A stretch of 64,000 nt of DNA from Oligosphaera ethanolica (GCF_030814695.1 NZ_JAUSVL010000001.1:186001-250000), one strand, 5' to 3'; positions 37,426-46,896 are shown, counted from the stretch's first letter. The notes: generated by a model from the letters alone, not told the origin. Numbers and translations are program-made.

Positions 37426-37587
37426 ATGTCAGATGTCAAATGCCGCAAAGGCGAGCCCGTAGAACGCGCACTCCGTCGCTTGAAAAAGAAGATGGACAAA
37501 GAAGGCACGATGAAGGAGCTCCGCAATCGCCGCCATTACGAAAAGCCCAGCGAAGTCCGCCGGCGTCAGAGTCGCCACTCGCACTAA
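37426..37587 (+). CDS. rpsU: ribosomal protein bS21
   Basis: A 53-residue, very basic protein beginning MSDVKCRKGEPVERALRRLK and ending in RRRQSRHSH. It has the S21 signature of a VExALRRLKKK helix and an RxRRHYEKPSEVRRR tail; S21 joins the 30S platform near the anti-Shine-Dalgarno and aids initiation. GGGGGTG lies upstream of the ATG, a promoter candidate lies 85 bases upstream and a strong intrinsic terminator follows, so it is its own transcription unit between an IS and a repeat field. Confidence 0.96.
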   Translation: MSDVKCRKGEPVERALRRLKKKMDKEGTMKELRNRRHYEKPSEVRRRQSRHSH

Positions 37588-37610
37588 GCGATTGACGCTC
37601 AAACCCCTAA

Positions 37611-37650
37611 ATCCCCGCTAGTCAGATAATGACCAGCGGGGATTTTTTTT
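37611..37650 (+). terminator. intrinsic terminator of rpsU
   Basis: ATCCCCGCT...AGCGGGGAT stem, extended inward by GTCA/TGAC with one mismatch and loop GATAA, followed by eight T. Confidence 0.93.
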
Positions 37651-37715
37651 GCGAGCGGAAGGAAGAGGGACCGCCGCCGGCCCGGCGGCATGCATCCTGG
37701 CAATCGGTCAGTGCA

Positions 37716-38220
37716 CAACCCGGCGCTCCGCTGGGACAATTTCCAGGAAACCCACGGCCAGCCGCCGCACATATGGAAGGCTAACCAGGCAGCAAGTTTC
37801 TTAGGAGTAACTACCCCGGTGGGGACAACACCGGGGACAATTTTCCGGAAACCCACGGCCAGCCGCCGTCCAACCATCCGACCTTGATTGCCGCCGACCT
37901 TTGCGGCAGCAGGTTTCATAGGAGTCATAGCGGGCCCAGAGTAGCAGCGGCTTCCAGCCGCTGTGCGCACGGCTCGTGCGGGCGGCGAAGACGGGCCGGG
38001 TACGGTCGGCGTGGATGACGAGGACGGTGTAATAAGCCGTCTTGTCGGAGTGGGCGAGACGCCCACTCCACGGCCGCGAGACGTAATCGGTAAATAACCA
38101 CCCTGGTGGGGAAACACCGGGTACAATTTGCAGGAAACCCACGGTCAGTCGCCGCCCAACCATCCGGCCTTGATTTCCGCCGACCTTTGCGGCAGCGGGT
38201 TTCATAGGAGTCATGAACAA
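37716..38220 (+). repeat. two ~120-bp direct repeats plus a partial third
   Basis: Copies at about 37,806-37,930 and 38,090-38,216 share a GGTGGGG-ACACCGGG start, GGAAACCCACGG, CCAACCATCCG and CCGCCGACCTTTGCGGCAGC before TTTCATAGGAGTCAT. A partial copy lies at 37,727-37,775. Between them is one GAGTGGGCG-AGA-CGCCCACTC hairpin (38,048-38,068). No gene is supported. Confidence 0.85.
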
Positions 38221-38258
38221 TTGAACCGTAGAGCTTCGTGCGGAGCCAAGCGTGCCCG

Positions 38259-38433
38259 TTTCCTTGGCCGCGAAGCGGCAGAAGCGCTGAAAGCGCGAAA
38301 CATACCAGCCCAGGGCAAGCAGCGCCGAAGGCGCGCGCCGCCCTGGGTACAACGGCGACTATGTTCGTATTCCTCGGCCTCTTTGGCCACAGTCGGCGAA
38401 GCTGACTGGGGCCAAAGAGGCAATGGAACTCAC
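38259..38433 (+). repeat. four-hairpin structured element, copy B
   Basis: Same order as copies A and C: GCCGC-GAA-GCGGC, GCGCT-GAA-AGCGC, CCCAGGGC/GCCCTGGG enclosing GCGCC-GAA-GGCGC, then the long stem (arms 38378-38394 and 38404-38420, CCTCTTTGGCC...GGCCAAAGAGG with one mismatch). It ends about 190 bases before the GH36 start on the same strand. Confidence 0.9.
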
Positions 38434-38622
38434 TTGCTTGCCTGAGGTTGACGTCGGCGGCATGCCTGGCATCCATTATCAATCACTGACCTATTATTGC
38501 CCCCGAGCAATTTTGCGCGTATAGCGGGACATTTGCGGTGACACGGAGCATATTACTGGCCTGTTTTTTATCGGCCTGGTTATTCCCGCCTGTATTCTCG
38601 TCACCATCCCAGAGGAAGCGCC

Positions 38623-40713
38623 ATGAATTCCATTACTTACGACAGCGTCCGCAAGCTGTTTTTGCTACAGACTGCGCGGATGTCCTACGCCTTCACCATC
38701 AGCAGCAACGGCAAGCTGGTCCACGTCTATTGGGGGGCGAAAGTGCCTGACAGCGGCTGTTTTGACGGCATGCTGGCGGGGCTGCAGGCCGACACGGCCG
38801 TCGGCGGCGTCAACGCCGGTTCGCGGCCCTACGAGTACCGCACGCAAGACCCCTTTGTCTATGGCGATATTGCTCTCTTGCCGATTTTCGCCGACGGTGT
38901 CCGCAACGCCCGGCTGGTGTACGATCATCACGACATCAGCGAGCACGCGTTGGTGGTCAGTCTGCGTGATGAACATTATGCTTTGGCCGTCGATCTGCAC
39001 TACGATCTCTTTGGCGATCTCGACCTCATCAGCCGCCACGCGGTGATCCGCAACAACGGCGACACAGCGGTTACGCTTGACGTCATCCGCAGCGCGACGG
39101 TCAATCTACCGCCCCGCCAGGACTACCGCATCACGCATTTCGCTGGTAATTGGGGCGCCGAGTTGGGCCGCAATCAGTGCATGCTGACCCAAGCGCAATT
39201 CTTGCTAGAGAATCACCGCGGCACCTGCGCCGCGCATCAGCAGCAGCCCTTCATCGCGCTGGATCCCCGCGGCGAAAGCACTCAGAACTGCGGCGAGGTT
39301 TTCTTCGCGGCGCTGTGCTGGAGCGGCAATTTCAAGCTCTGCGTCGAAAAAAGCTATTACGGCGACGTGTCCATTTCCGCCGGCGTCAACGACTTCGACT
39401 GCCAGGTCGATCTGCCGGCAGCGGGCACTTTCACGACACCGGCGCTGGCCATTGGTTTTTCGGACACCGGCTTTGACCGCATAAGCGAGATCCTCTACGA
39501 TTGGCAGTTTGACTGGATCAGCCCCCGCCCCAAAGCCCACGATGTGCGCCCCATCATTTACAACTCGTGGTACCCCTACGAGTTTGATGTCCGCGAGGAC
39601 AATATCCTCGGCCTGATCGACAAGGCCGCACACATCGGCGCCGAGCTCTTTGTGATTGACGACGGCTGGATGCCCAAGCGCGTGAACGAGAAGGCCGGCC
39701 TCGGCGACTGGGTCGTCGATCCCCAGCGCTTCCCGCGCGGCTTCACCCCGATCACCGAAGCCTGCCACCAGCGCGGATTGCTCTTCGGCCTGTGGGTCGA
39801 ACCCGAAATGGTCAATCCCGACAGCGATCTCTACCGTGCCCACCCAGACTGGGTCATCGCCGATCCCACCCGCCCGCGCAGCGAGCAGCGCCGCCAGCTC
39901 GTCCTGGATCTGTCCCGTGACGATATCCGCGACTGGGCCATCGACTGGCTGGACAAGCTCATTGACGACTACCAGCTCGACTATCTCAAATGGGACATGA
40001 ACCGCTACCTCAGCGAGAACGGCCCCAAGCGCGATCTGTCCATCCGCTTCATCCAGAATCTCTATGCCATCTGGGCGCATCTCAACGAGCGTCATCCAAA
40101 GGTCCTCTTTGAAAATTGCGCCAGCGGCGGCGGCCGCGCCGATTTCGGCATGGTGCCCTACGCCGACCGCATCAACCGCAGTGACAACGCACGGCCCAGC
40201 GATGTCATGATCCTCCACGAGGGTTTCACGACGCTCTTCGTGCCCAAGACGGCCGGCGGCGCGGGCAATATCTCGTCAGATGCGAGCACGCCGCTGCCTT
40301 TCCGCATTCACCTGGGCATGACTGGCTCCATGAGCGTGGGCATCAATCTCCTCAAGGCCACGGACGAAACCATCGAGCAGCTGCGTCAGGCCACGGCGGC
40401 CTTCAAGCTGGTGCGCGCCGACCTGCAGAACGCCTACGTCTATCACCTGGCGTCCGCCACGGAAAAGCCCTACGCCGTCTGGCAGTACCTGCGGCGCGAC
40501 CGTAAGACCTTCGGACTCTTCGCGTTCGCCCACGGCATGCGGCACTGGGATCGCAACCTCCCGCGCTTCCGCATGCGTGGACTCATTGCCGACGCCATCT
40601 ACTGCGCTCCGGATGGCAGCCGCCACAGCGGCGCCGAACTCATGAACGTCGGTATCGCTATCACCCTCAAGGGCGACTACGACAGCAGCTTCACCTTCTA
40701 CAAAGAAGGCTGA
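38623..40713 (+). CDS. GH36 alpha-galactosidase
   Basis: A 696-residue cytoplasmic enzyme of glycoside hydrolase family 36, expected to remove terminal alpha-galactose from raffinose-type sugars or galactomannan oligomers. It has an N-terminal beta-sandwich (to ~residue 300), then a TIM barrel: NSWYPYEFD, FVIDDGWM, GLWVEPEMVNPDSDLY, the nucleophile Asp in YLKWDMNR, then FENCASGGGRADFGM and the acid/base Asp in RSDNARPSD. The length suits the tetrameric AgaA/RafA type. AGAGGAAG precedes ATG 38623. No signal peptide in frame. It probably has a leader that includes structured element B. Confidence 0.95.
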   Translation: MNSITYDSVRKLFLLQTARMSYAFTISSNGKLVHVYWGAKVPDSGCFDGMLAGLQADTAVGGVNAGSRPYEYRTQDPFVYGDIALLPIFADGVRNARLVYDHHDISEHALVVSLRDEHYALAVDLHYDLFGDLDLISRHAVIRNNGDTAVTLDVIRSATVNLPPRQDYRITHFAGNWGAELGRNQCMLTQAQFLLENHRGTCAAHQQQPFIALDPRGESTQNCGEVFFAALCWSGNFKLCVEKSYYGDVSISAGVNDFDCQVDLPAAGTFTTPALAIGFSDTGFDRISEILYDWQFDWISPRPKAHDVRPIIYNSWYPYEFDVREDNILGLIDKAAHIGAELFVIDDGWMPKRVNEKAGLGDWVVDPQRFPRGFTPITEACHQRGLLFGLWVEPEMVNPDSDLYRAHPDWVIADPTRPRSEQRRQLVLDLSRDDIRDWAIDWLDKLIDDYQLDYLKWDMNRYLSENGPKRDLSIRFIQNLYAIWAHLNERHPKVLFENCASGGGRADFGMVPYADRINRSDNARPSDVMILHEGFTTLFVPKTAGGAGNISSDASTPLPFRIHLGMTGSMSVGINLLKATDETIEQLRQATAAFKLVRADLQNAYVYHLASATEKPYAVWQYLRRDRKTFGLFAFAHGMRHWDRNLPRFRMRGLIADAIYCAPDGSRHSGAELMNVGIAITLKGDYDSSFTFYKEG

Positions 40714-40776
40714 TGGATGCCACGCCGGCGGGATGCGTAGTCAGCCATAACCGCCGGCTGGCCGGCGCGGGCCCGC

Positions 40777-41832
40777 TCAGGCGGGCGCGCCACCAAATTC
40801 GTCCGGCATGAAGGCGTAGCCGCGGATCTGGCCGCGCGGCGCGTCATCGACGATATAATTGACCACGAAGATCTCGCCATCGGGGAACTGCACCCATCCC
40901 GAGTAGCCCAGGTCGCTATTGGCTGAGCGATCGTAGTCGATGGGCATGATGCGAGTGGCGGCGCCACGCCGTTCGTGCGCGAGTGCCGAGTCATCGTCAG
41001 TCACGGCGGCGAAGAAGTTCTGCGTCCAGGAACCGAGCCAGCCCTTACCGCCCTGCATGAAGCGGTAGGTGATCATGATGCGGCCGTCCTGCAGATGGCC
41101 GGCAACGGGCCGGTGGCAACCCGGCAGCGGAAAATGAATGGGCTCGGACCAACTCAGGCCGTCGTCCTCAGATATGGTCTTGAAGCAATCCCAGCCCTGG
41201 CCGGAGTTTTCCCGCAGAAAACACACCAGCTTGTCCCGCACGCACAAAACGCTGCCCTCGCAGAGATTCAGGCCGGCGCATTTGCCGGCGGGAATCGGCC
41301 CCTGCCAGCTGCGCCCCTGGTCGTCGGAATAACTCACAAATTGAGCGAGAAAGCCGTCCTGCAGATGATGGCAGGACAAAAGCCAGCGCCCCGACGGCAG
41401 CTCCAGTACCTTGTCCGGCACAATGCCGCGCACCGGCGTGGTCACCTGTTCGCCCCAGGAGGCGCCGTCGTCGCTGGAGAAATAGAGGACGTTTTCGGCG
41501 AGGTGACTGGTATTCTTTTCGCCGCTACCGCCGGCGGGGGCGCGCCGCGGAATTTTGTCCACATTGGCGCAAAGCCGGCCGTCGCTGAGGCGGGTGATGC
41601 GGGCGCAGTTGTAGTAGTAATCGCAGTCGGCAGTGCCTTCGGTGAGCGGCCGTGGCGACGACCAGCTGCGACCGCGGTCACAGGAGTCGCTGAGCATGAT
41701 GCGCGTGTAGGAACGGTCGCGATGGTGCGTGCACTCCGAAAAAATGCAGACGAGTTTGCCAGATGGGCACAACGTCACATCCGGCCAGGCCAGATACCAC
41801 TTGTCATCACGGGCAATAGCGATTTTTTGCAT
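40777..41832 (-). CDS. BNR/Asp-box sialidase-like protein, second paralogue
   Basis: A 351-residue beta-propeller with Asp-boxes SDSCDRGRSWSSP, SSDDGASWGEQ, SDDQGRSWQGP and SEDDGLSWSEP. There is no signal peptide. It resembles short exo-sialidase-like proteins common in PVC genomes, many of which act on substrates other than sialic acid. AAGGAG sets the ATG at 41832. It converges with the GH36 gene across 63 bases. Its leader runs into the 32-bp tandem array. Confidence 0.85.
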   Translation of the reverse strand: MQKIAIARDDKWYLAWPDVTLCPSGKLVCIFSECTHHRDRSYTRIMLSDSCDRGRSWSSPRPLTEGTADCDYYYNCARITRLSDGRLCANVDKIPRRAPAGGSGEKNTSHLAENVLYFSSDDGASWGEQVTTPVRGIVPDKVLELPSGRWLLSCHHLQDGFLAQFVSYSDDQGRSWQGPIPAGKCAGLNLCEGSVLCVRDKLVCFLRENSGQGWDCFKTISEDDGLSWSEPIHFPLPGCHRPVAGHLQDGRIMITYRFMQGGKGWLGSWTQNFFAAVTDDDSALAHERRGAATRIMPIDYDRSANSDLGYSGWVQFPDGEIFVVNYIVDDAPRGQIRGYAFMPDEFGGAPA

Positions 41833-41944
41833 GGCGGGCTCCTTGCAGCGGTCTTGTTGGCAGAACGAATTATCTGTGCCGTAAAAGATACCCAGCCGCC
41901 AGTAGAAAACAACCCCGCATCACCGGCGGGGCCCCCAGGTTCTA

Positions 41945-42232
41945 TGCCGCCGGGACGGCGGCGCTCCCAGGTTCTATGCCGCCGGGACGGCGGCGCTCCC
42001 AGGTTCTATGCCGCCGGGACGGCGGCGCTCCCAGGGTCAATGCCGCCGGGACGGCGGCGCTCCCAGGTTCTATGCCGCCGGGACGGCGGCGCTCCCAGGG
42101 TCTATGCCGCCGGGACGGCGGCGCTCCCAGGTTCTATGCCGCCGGGACGGCGGCGCTCCCAGGTTCTATGCCGCCGGGACGGCGGCGCTCCCAGGATCAA
42201 TGCCGCCGGGACGGCGGCGCTCCCAGGATGCA
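41945..42232. repeat. nine tandem 32-bp units with a GCCGCC-GGGAC-GGCGGC hairpin
   Basis: Nine units with an exact 32-base period (41945, 41977, ... 42201). Each has the 25-base core GCCGCCGGGACGGCGGCGCT + CCCAG and a 7-base variable linker (GTTCTAT, GGTCAAT, GGTCTAT or GATCAAT). The core is the same module as in the composite array and at 54.1-54.6 kb. An open frame runs through it but is not coding. Confidence 0.97.
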
Positions 42233-42372
42233 TCCAATCGGTCTCCCAAGCGGTTGCGCATCGCCGCGCGGAATCGTATGGTAAAGAGAACAACAGCCCG
42301 TACGCGCGCCGCGGCGCCATTTTCCCCAGCGGCGTGGCGCTTGCCGGCCATGGCCAACGCACCATCATCAGC

Positions 42373-42765
42373 ATGTACAAAATAACGTTCTATGTCCCCA
42401 GCGATGCCGCCGAGGCGGTAAAACAGGCGATGTTCGCGGCCGGTGCCGGCCGCATCGGCTGTTACGACTGCTGCTGCTGGCAATGCCTGGGCCAGGGCCA
42501 GTTCCGGCCGCTTGCCGGCAGCAATCCGACCATCGGCAGCCACGGCGACATCACGCGCCTGGAGGAACTGCAGGTCGAGATGGTGTGCGCTGACGCCTGC
42601 ATCGCCGCGGCCATAGCCGCCTTGCGTGCGGCTCATCCCTACGAAACGCCGGCCTTCGCCTACTGGCGCGTCAATGACGCCCTGCCCACAGTGCCCGCAG
42701 CCGCAGCCGCTGCTGCGCCCGTGCCCGCCGCGGTTCCACCGCAGACGCGGAGGGCCGGCCGATGA
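42373..42765 (+). CDS. stand-alone NIF3/YqfO-type domain protein
   Basis: A 130-residue protein matching the CutA-like domain normally inserted in NIF3/YqfO proteins: MYKITFYVPSDAAEAVKQAMF, GAGRIGCYDCCCWQ, GQFRPLAGSNPTIGS, then RLEELQVEMVCAD and AHPYETPAFAYWRV. The metal-binding NIF3 halves are absent, so this is the isolated regulatory-looking domain, often annotated YqfO. The start is inferred from homology; no clear ribosome site precedes it. The C-terminus is an Ala/Pro-rich tail. Its stop overlaps the next start as ATGA. Function unknown. Confidence 0.85.
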   Translation: MYKITFYVPSDAAEAVKQAMFAAGAGRIGCYDCCCWQCLGQGQFRPLAGSNPTIGSHGDITRLEELQVEMVCADACIAAAIAALRAAHPYETPAFAYWRVNDALPTVPAAAAAAAPVPAAVPPQTRRAGR

Positions 42766-43901
42766 GCAGCAACGGCATCGCGCTTGATGGCAGCGTCGTT
42801 CGCCCGCCGTATTCCGGCGTGCAATTGTCAGTCAGCCACGAAATCAAGGCGTTAGCGGAGTTTTTCCCAGCGGAGCAGCTCTGCCTGTTCAGCCGTGACG
42901 ACGGCCTGGCGGCCTTTGCTGCGGAGCGCCACATCGCGCGGATTGCGCCACCAATGTGGACGGGCCGGCCGGCCGGCCGTGCCCTCTGGCAGCAGCTGCT
43001 TTTGCCGGGCGCGCTGCGACGGCGTGACATCGGTGTTCTTCACGCGTTCGCGTACACGGCGCCGCTGCGCTGTCCGGTGCCCTACGTCTTGAATGTCCAC
43101 GACCTGATTGCGCTTGAGCATCCCGAGCTCTGTGCGACGACCAACGTCTGGCACATGCGGGCCCTGTTGCCGGGCAGTGCTCGACGGGCGGCCATGAACA
43201 TCGTTTCCACTGAGCATGTCGCCGGGCAGCTCATGAGCATGCTGGGCGTCCCTCGTGAGCGCATCGTGGTCGCACCGCTCGGCGTGGATGCGGCGCGCTT
43301 CAGCACAGCAGCGCCGCGGCCGGCAGAGCTGGCGCCACTGGCGGATCGCCCCTACCTGCTCTTCGTGGGCAACATCGAGCCCAAAAAGGGCCTGGACACC
43401 CTGCTGGACGCCTATGCGGCCTGCGCAGACGCCATTGGCGGCCTGCCTCTGGTCATTGCCGGCCGGGCAGCGTGGAAATCCGCCACCGTGGTCCGGCGCA
43501 TCCGACGCTGGCGCGGCCCGGGGACAATTCACTGGCTGGGGCGCGTGTCGGCCACGATGCTGCCAGGTCTGTACCAGCATGCCGCGGCGCTGGTCATGCC
43601 ATCCATCACCGAGGGCTTCGGCATGCCAGTGCTGGAGGCCATGGCGGCCGGCACGCCTGTCGTTCACAGCGCCCATCCGGCGCTCTGCGAGGCCACCGGC
43701 AGCGCCGGCCTGGGCTTCGCCGTCGGCGCGCCGCTGGACCTGGCCCAGAAACTCCGCACGCTACAGCAAAGCACAGCACTGCAGGACGATCTGCGCGCCG
43801 CCGGCCGGCAACGCGCCGCGTCTTTCAGCTGGCACCGCTGGGGCGAGAGTGCTGCCGACGTGCTCAAGCAGGTGCTGCAAACTGGCAAGGCGGGTTCATG
43901 A
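42762..43901 (+). CDS. GT4-family glycosyltransferase
   Basis: A 379-residue cytosolic retaining glycosyltransferase with a GT-B fold. The C-terminal half shows YLLFVGNIEPKKGLDTLL and PSITEGFGMPVLEAMAAGTP, with the E-x7-E pair that contacts the nucleotide sugar. The N-terminal half has PPYSGVQLSVSHE and LNVHDLIALEHPE. It probably adds a mannose- or glucose-type sugar to a surface glycan or lipid; donor and acceptor are unknown. Translationally coupled at both ends (ATGA overlaps), making the middle gene of a three-gene operon. Confidence 0.92.
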   Translation: MSSNGIALDGSVVRPPYSGVQLSVSHEIKALAEFFPAEQLCLFSRDDGLAAFAAERHIARIAPPMWTGRPAGRALWQQLLLPGALRRRDIGVLHAFAYTAPLRCPVPYVLNVHDLIALEHPELCATTNVWHMRALLPGSARRAAMNIVSTEHVAGQLMSMLGVPRERIVVAPLGVDAARFSTAAPRPAELAPLADRPYLLFVGNIEPKKGLDTLLDAYAACADAIGGLPLVIAGRAAWKSATVVRRIRRWRGPGTIHWLGRVSATMLPGLYQHAAALVMPSITEGFGMPVLEAMAAGTPVVHSAHPALCEATGSAGLGFAVGAPLDLAQKLRTLQQSTALQDDLRAAGRQRAASFSWHRWGESAADVLKQVLQTGKAGS

Positions 43902-46282
43902 TATCCATCCAGACCACCCCGGCATTGCCTGCAAGCGGGCCCGCGCGCCGTTACGCACACCTGGCGTTGCTGGCCGTGGTTATCACTGTCGCGTTGCCGG
44001 TGCGGGCACAGGTGACGCAGGCCTACGACCGGCCGCCGCCGGGCATCAACATGGCGCGCGCCGCGACCAATAGCATCACCAGCGGCAGCGCCCGCGCGGC
44101 GACCCTGCGCAGCTATGGCGCCGTCAACGGCCTGGAGCTCAACGCCCATTTCACCCAGGGCGGACCGGCGCGGGCCAGCTGGGATTTCCCCATCAACGCC
44201 AACCTGGCCAATCTGGCGGCGGTGCAGCTGAAGCTGTACTGCCCCCGCCCCGCGCTGGCCCGGCAGTTCAACGTCTATATCAAGGCCGGTGAGACCTGGT
44301 ATAGCGCGGCATTCGCGCCGGCCGGCAAGGGCACTTGGGAAGAAATCGTCATTCCTAAGACTCGCTTCGTGCCGGAGGGCGCGGCAGATTCCTGGCAGCA
44401 CTGCAGTTTCATCCGGCTGGCTGCCTGGCAAGGCAGCAGCGGCCAGCTGGCTATCCACCTAGCCGATCTGCATTTCCTGCCGGCCAATGTCAATGCCGCC
44501 TTGCTGCGTAGCAGCGGCAAGAACCTGAAAGAGTCCTACCGTTACGCCCGACACTTCGGCGAAGCGTTATATCAGATTGGCATCCTGCCCGCCGTCCTCG
44601 AAGAGCCCGATTGCGCCGGCACGGCAATCAGGCCCTTTGCGATGTCCATTTTGGCCTATCCGCCGGCGGCGTCGCCCGCGCAGAACAGCGCGCTGATCTA
44701 CGCGTTGAAACGCGGCAGCAAACTCTGCGCTTTTCACACGCTGTCGCCCATCTTGGCGACCGAAATGGAGCTGCCCGCCGGAAAATTCACCACCGCCAGC
44801 GCGACCGGCCTGGCCTTGGGCGGCGTCATTCCCTCGCCGACGCAACTGCCGGAAGCTCGGCCTTTCCGGCAGCAATCCACGGCTTTTCTGGCGGTGCAGC
44901 AGCTGCCGCCGCAACTGCAGGTGGCGGCGTGGTGGGCGGACAGCAACGGCCGGACGACCTCGTGGCCGGCCATCATCGAATGCCCCAAGGGCTTCTGGAT
45001 GACCCACGTCTATCTCAACCAAGATCCCGGCCCGGGCGCTATGACTATCGCCGCCATGCTCGCCCAACACACGCCGGAGCTCTTCCAAAAGGCCGCGAAA
45101 TTCCTCTACTACCAGACCCGACAACTCTACCTTGACGCCGCGCCATCCAGCCAGCAGGCCAGCCAACGGCTGCTCAATGACGCCGCCGCGGCCTACAAGA
45201 AAGGCCAGTTCAGCACGGCCATCGACCTCGCCCGGCAATGCCAGGACGCCCTCGCCAACGCCAGCGGCGGCAACGCCGACGGCGCCGTGACGCGCGCGCC
45301 GCGACGGGACGAAATCCGCGCGGTGTGGAGCCGGCGGCCCGACGGCCTACCCGGGCGGAGCTGGGAGGACACGGCGGCCATCCTGGCCAAAGGCCGCTTC
45401 AACGCGGTGTTCCCTAACGTGGCCAGCGCCTACTCGACGGCCTACCCCAGCGCACTCGTGTCGCAGAGCAGTCGCGGCGATGCGCTTGCCGACGCCATCA
45501 GCGCGTGCCGCCGCCACCGCCTGGCGATTCACGCATGGGTGTCCTGCCTGGGTGTCGAAGACGCCAGTGACAACACCCTGCAGACCCTGAAGCGTCAGGG
45601 CCGCCTGCAGCAGAATGACGCCGGCGCCACCCGCAACTGGCTCTGCCCGACGCAAGTGGCCAATCGCGATCTGCTGCTAAGCATCGTCACCGAACTGGCC
45701 GGCCGCTACGCGCTGGACGGCGTACAGTTTGACCTCATCCGCTATCCCGAGACCAACTCCTGCTTCTGCCCCAGCTGCCGCAAGTCCTTCGAGACCTATC
45801 TGCGGCGGCCGGTGTCGTCCTGGCCAGCGGCGGTCCAGAGCTCCGGCAGCGACCGGAGGGCATGGGAGACCTTCCGGCAGGACGTGATCAACGCGCTGGT
45901 GGCCGACCTGGCCAAGGCCGCGCGGACCGCCCGCCCTGGCATCGCTGTCTCGGCGGCAGTCTATCCCGACCAGGCCAGCGCCAAAACCATGGTCGGCCAA
46001 AACTGGCACCTGTGGCTCAATAAAGGCTGGGTGGACTTCATCTGCCCCATGAACTATCGCGCCAGCACCGCGCTCTTCGCCGGCGATCTCGACCGCCAGA
46101 CGCACCTGCTCGGCAACGGCGACAAAATCATCGCCGGCATCGGCGTGTCTTCCGAACGCCTGGAACTCAGCGAACTGCAACGACAAATTGCCGCCGCCCG
46201 CGCCGCCAACGCCCGCGGTTACATCCTCTTCGAACTCACGCCCAGAGAAGCCTACGACCTCATACCCAAATTATCGCCGTAG
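43898..46282 (+). CDS. exported GHL10-type (DUF187) glycoside hydrolase-like protein
   Basis: A 794-residue protein. An N-terminal signal segment (HLALLAVVITVALPVRAQ) follows a short basic stretch. Residues ~35-200 look like a jelly-roll carbohydrate-binding domain, the middle is unassigned, and from about residue 465 a TIM-barrel GHL10 domain starts: DEIRAVWSRRP, AIHAWVSCLGV, LDGVQFDLIRYPETN, GIAVSAAVYPD, and WVDFICPMNYR. Asp and Glu in FDLIRYPE are the likely catalytic residues in this clan. Related proteins cleave peptidoglycan or exopolysaccharide glycans. Its start overlaps the glycosyltransferase stop (ATGA), so synthesis and trimming of one glycan may be coupled. Confidence 0.88.
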   Translation: MISIQTTPALPASGPARRYAHLALLAVVITVALPVRAQVTQAYDRPPPGINMARAATNSITSGSARAATLRSYGAVNGLELNAHFTQGGPARASWDFPINANLANLAAVQLKLYCPRPALARQFNVYIKAGETWYSAAFAPAGKGTWEEIVIPKTRFVPEGAADSWQHCSFIRLAAWQGSSGQLAIHLADLHFLPANVNAALLRSSGKNLKESYRYARHFGEALYQIGILPAVLEEPDCAGTAIRPFAMSILAYPPAASPAQNSALIYALKRGSKLCAFHTLSPILATEMELPAGKFTTASATGLALGGVIPSPTQLPEARPFRQQSTAFLAVQQLPPQLQVAAWWADSNGRTTSWPAIIECPKGFWMTHVYLNQDPGPGAMTIAAMLAQHTPELFQKAAKFLYYQTRQLYLDAAPSSQQASQRLLNDAAAAYKKGQFSTAIDLARQCQDALANASGGNADGAVTRAPRRDEIRAVWSRRPDGLPGRSWEDTAAILAKGRFNAVFPNVASAYSTAYPSALVSQSSRGDALADAISACRRHRLAIHAWVSCLGVEDASDNTLQTLKRQGRLQQNDAGATRNWLCPTQVANRDLLLSIVTELAGRYALDGVQFDLIRYPETNSCFCPSCRKSFETYLRRPVSSWPAAVQSSGSDRRAWETFRQDVINALVADLAKAARTARPGIAVSAAVYPDQASAKTMVGQNWHLWLNKGWVDFICPMNYRASTALFAGDLDRQTHLLGNGDKIIAGIGVSSERLELSELQRQIAAARAANARGYILFELTPREAYDLIPKLSP

Positions 46283-46365
46283 CCGCGTTGTATTCCGCCG
46301 GCCGTGAAAACATATTGTTAGTTTGCCAATCGGATCAAAAAACCACCGCCAACAGGAGAAATAGC

Positions 46366-46623
46366 ATGGGTATCGGAGCAATGGAATGGCTGCTTATCTT
46401 CCTGATCGTGCTGCTGCTTTTCGGCGCCAAACGGCTGCCCGAAATCGCCCGCTCGCTGGGCAAAGCCACGCAGGAATTCCGCAAAGCCAAAAATGAAATC
46501 GTCAACAGCGTCGACGAAAGCGCCAACGCCGCCAAGCCCGCAGCCAAGCCCGACGACGACACGGCCAAGAGCGCCGAAGCACCCGCCAAAGATGGCGACC
46601 AGCCACCCAAGCAGGGCGCCTGA
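46366..46623 (+). CDS. tatA: twin-arginine translocase subunit TatA/TatE
   Basis: An 85-residue pore subunit of the Tat pathway. The N-terminal membrane helix MEWLLIFLIVLLLFGAKRLP ends in the FGxxxLPE hinge and is followed by the amphipathic helix IARSLGKATQEFRKAKNEI. The C-terminal tail is acidic/Ala-Pro rich. ACAGGAG before the ATG fixes the start. tatC follows 670 bases downstream on the same strand, separated by two inserted repeat elements. Confidence 0.95.
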   Translation: MGIGAMEWLLIFLIVLLLFGAKRLPEIARSLGKATQEFRKAKNEIVNSVDESANAAKPAAKPDDDTAKSAEAPAKDGDQPPKQGA

Positions 46624-46896
46624 GGAAGCGCGGCGCCCTCTCGGAGTCTGACCTGCCACATGGTAGCACACCCCGGCGCCGCCCCCTTATACGTTTCACC
46701 CTGGGCGCAGCACCCGCTACACCGCTGCAAACCAAGGGGGGGCTTGTGTGACCCTGCGTCAACGGTCCCCGGCGTCAAGGCGTCATTGCTCAGCGTCCCG
46801 CCGGTCCCTGGCGTCCAATCCATGGGATCATGCCTTATGAGTTGTTCACAAATTATGTTTACACTTTTCAACACAAACGTGCTTTGATAAAATGCC
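46624..46896 (-). repeat. decayed copy of the GGCATGGTCCCATGGATTGG repeat and flank
   Basis: At about 46,755-46,845 the complement reads GGCATGATCCCATGGATTGG followed by GACGCCAGGGACCGG, a diverged reverse-orientation copy of the array block. The DNA from 46,640 to 46,750 has short CG-rich inverted repeats and no gene. Confidence 0.75.

Noticed and set aside
38538..38750. Signal-peptide-like open frame upstream of the GH36 gene
   Set aside because: It looks like a signal peptide but is out of frame with GH36, whose own start has a good ribosome site and matches the family N-terminus; no frameshift is needed.
41945..42232. CRISPR array
   Set aside because: The period is regular but linkers are only seven bases and fall into four recurrent types, the core is a simple GC hairpin, and no cas gene is near.
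40975..42372. N-terminal extension of the NIF3-domain protein
   Set aside because: The frame is open upstream, but through the antisense of the sialidase-like gene and the 32-bp array; the family starts at 42373.
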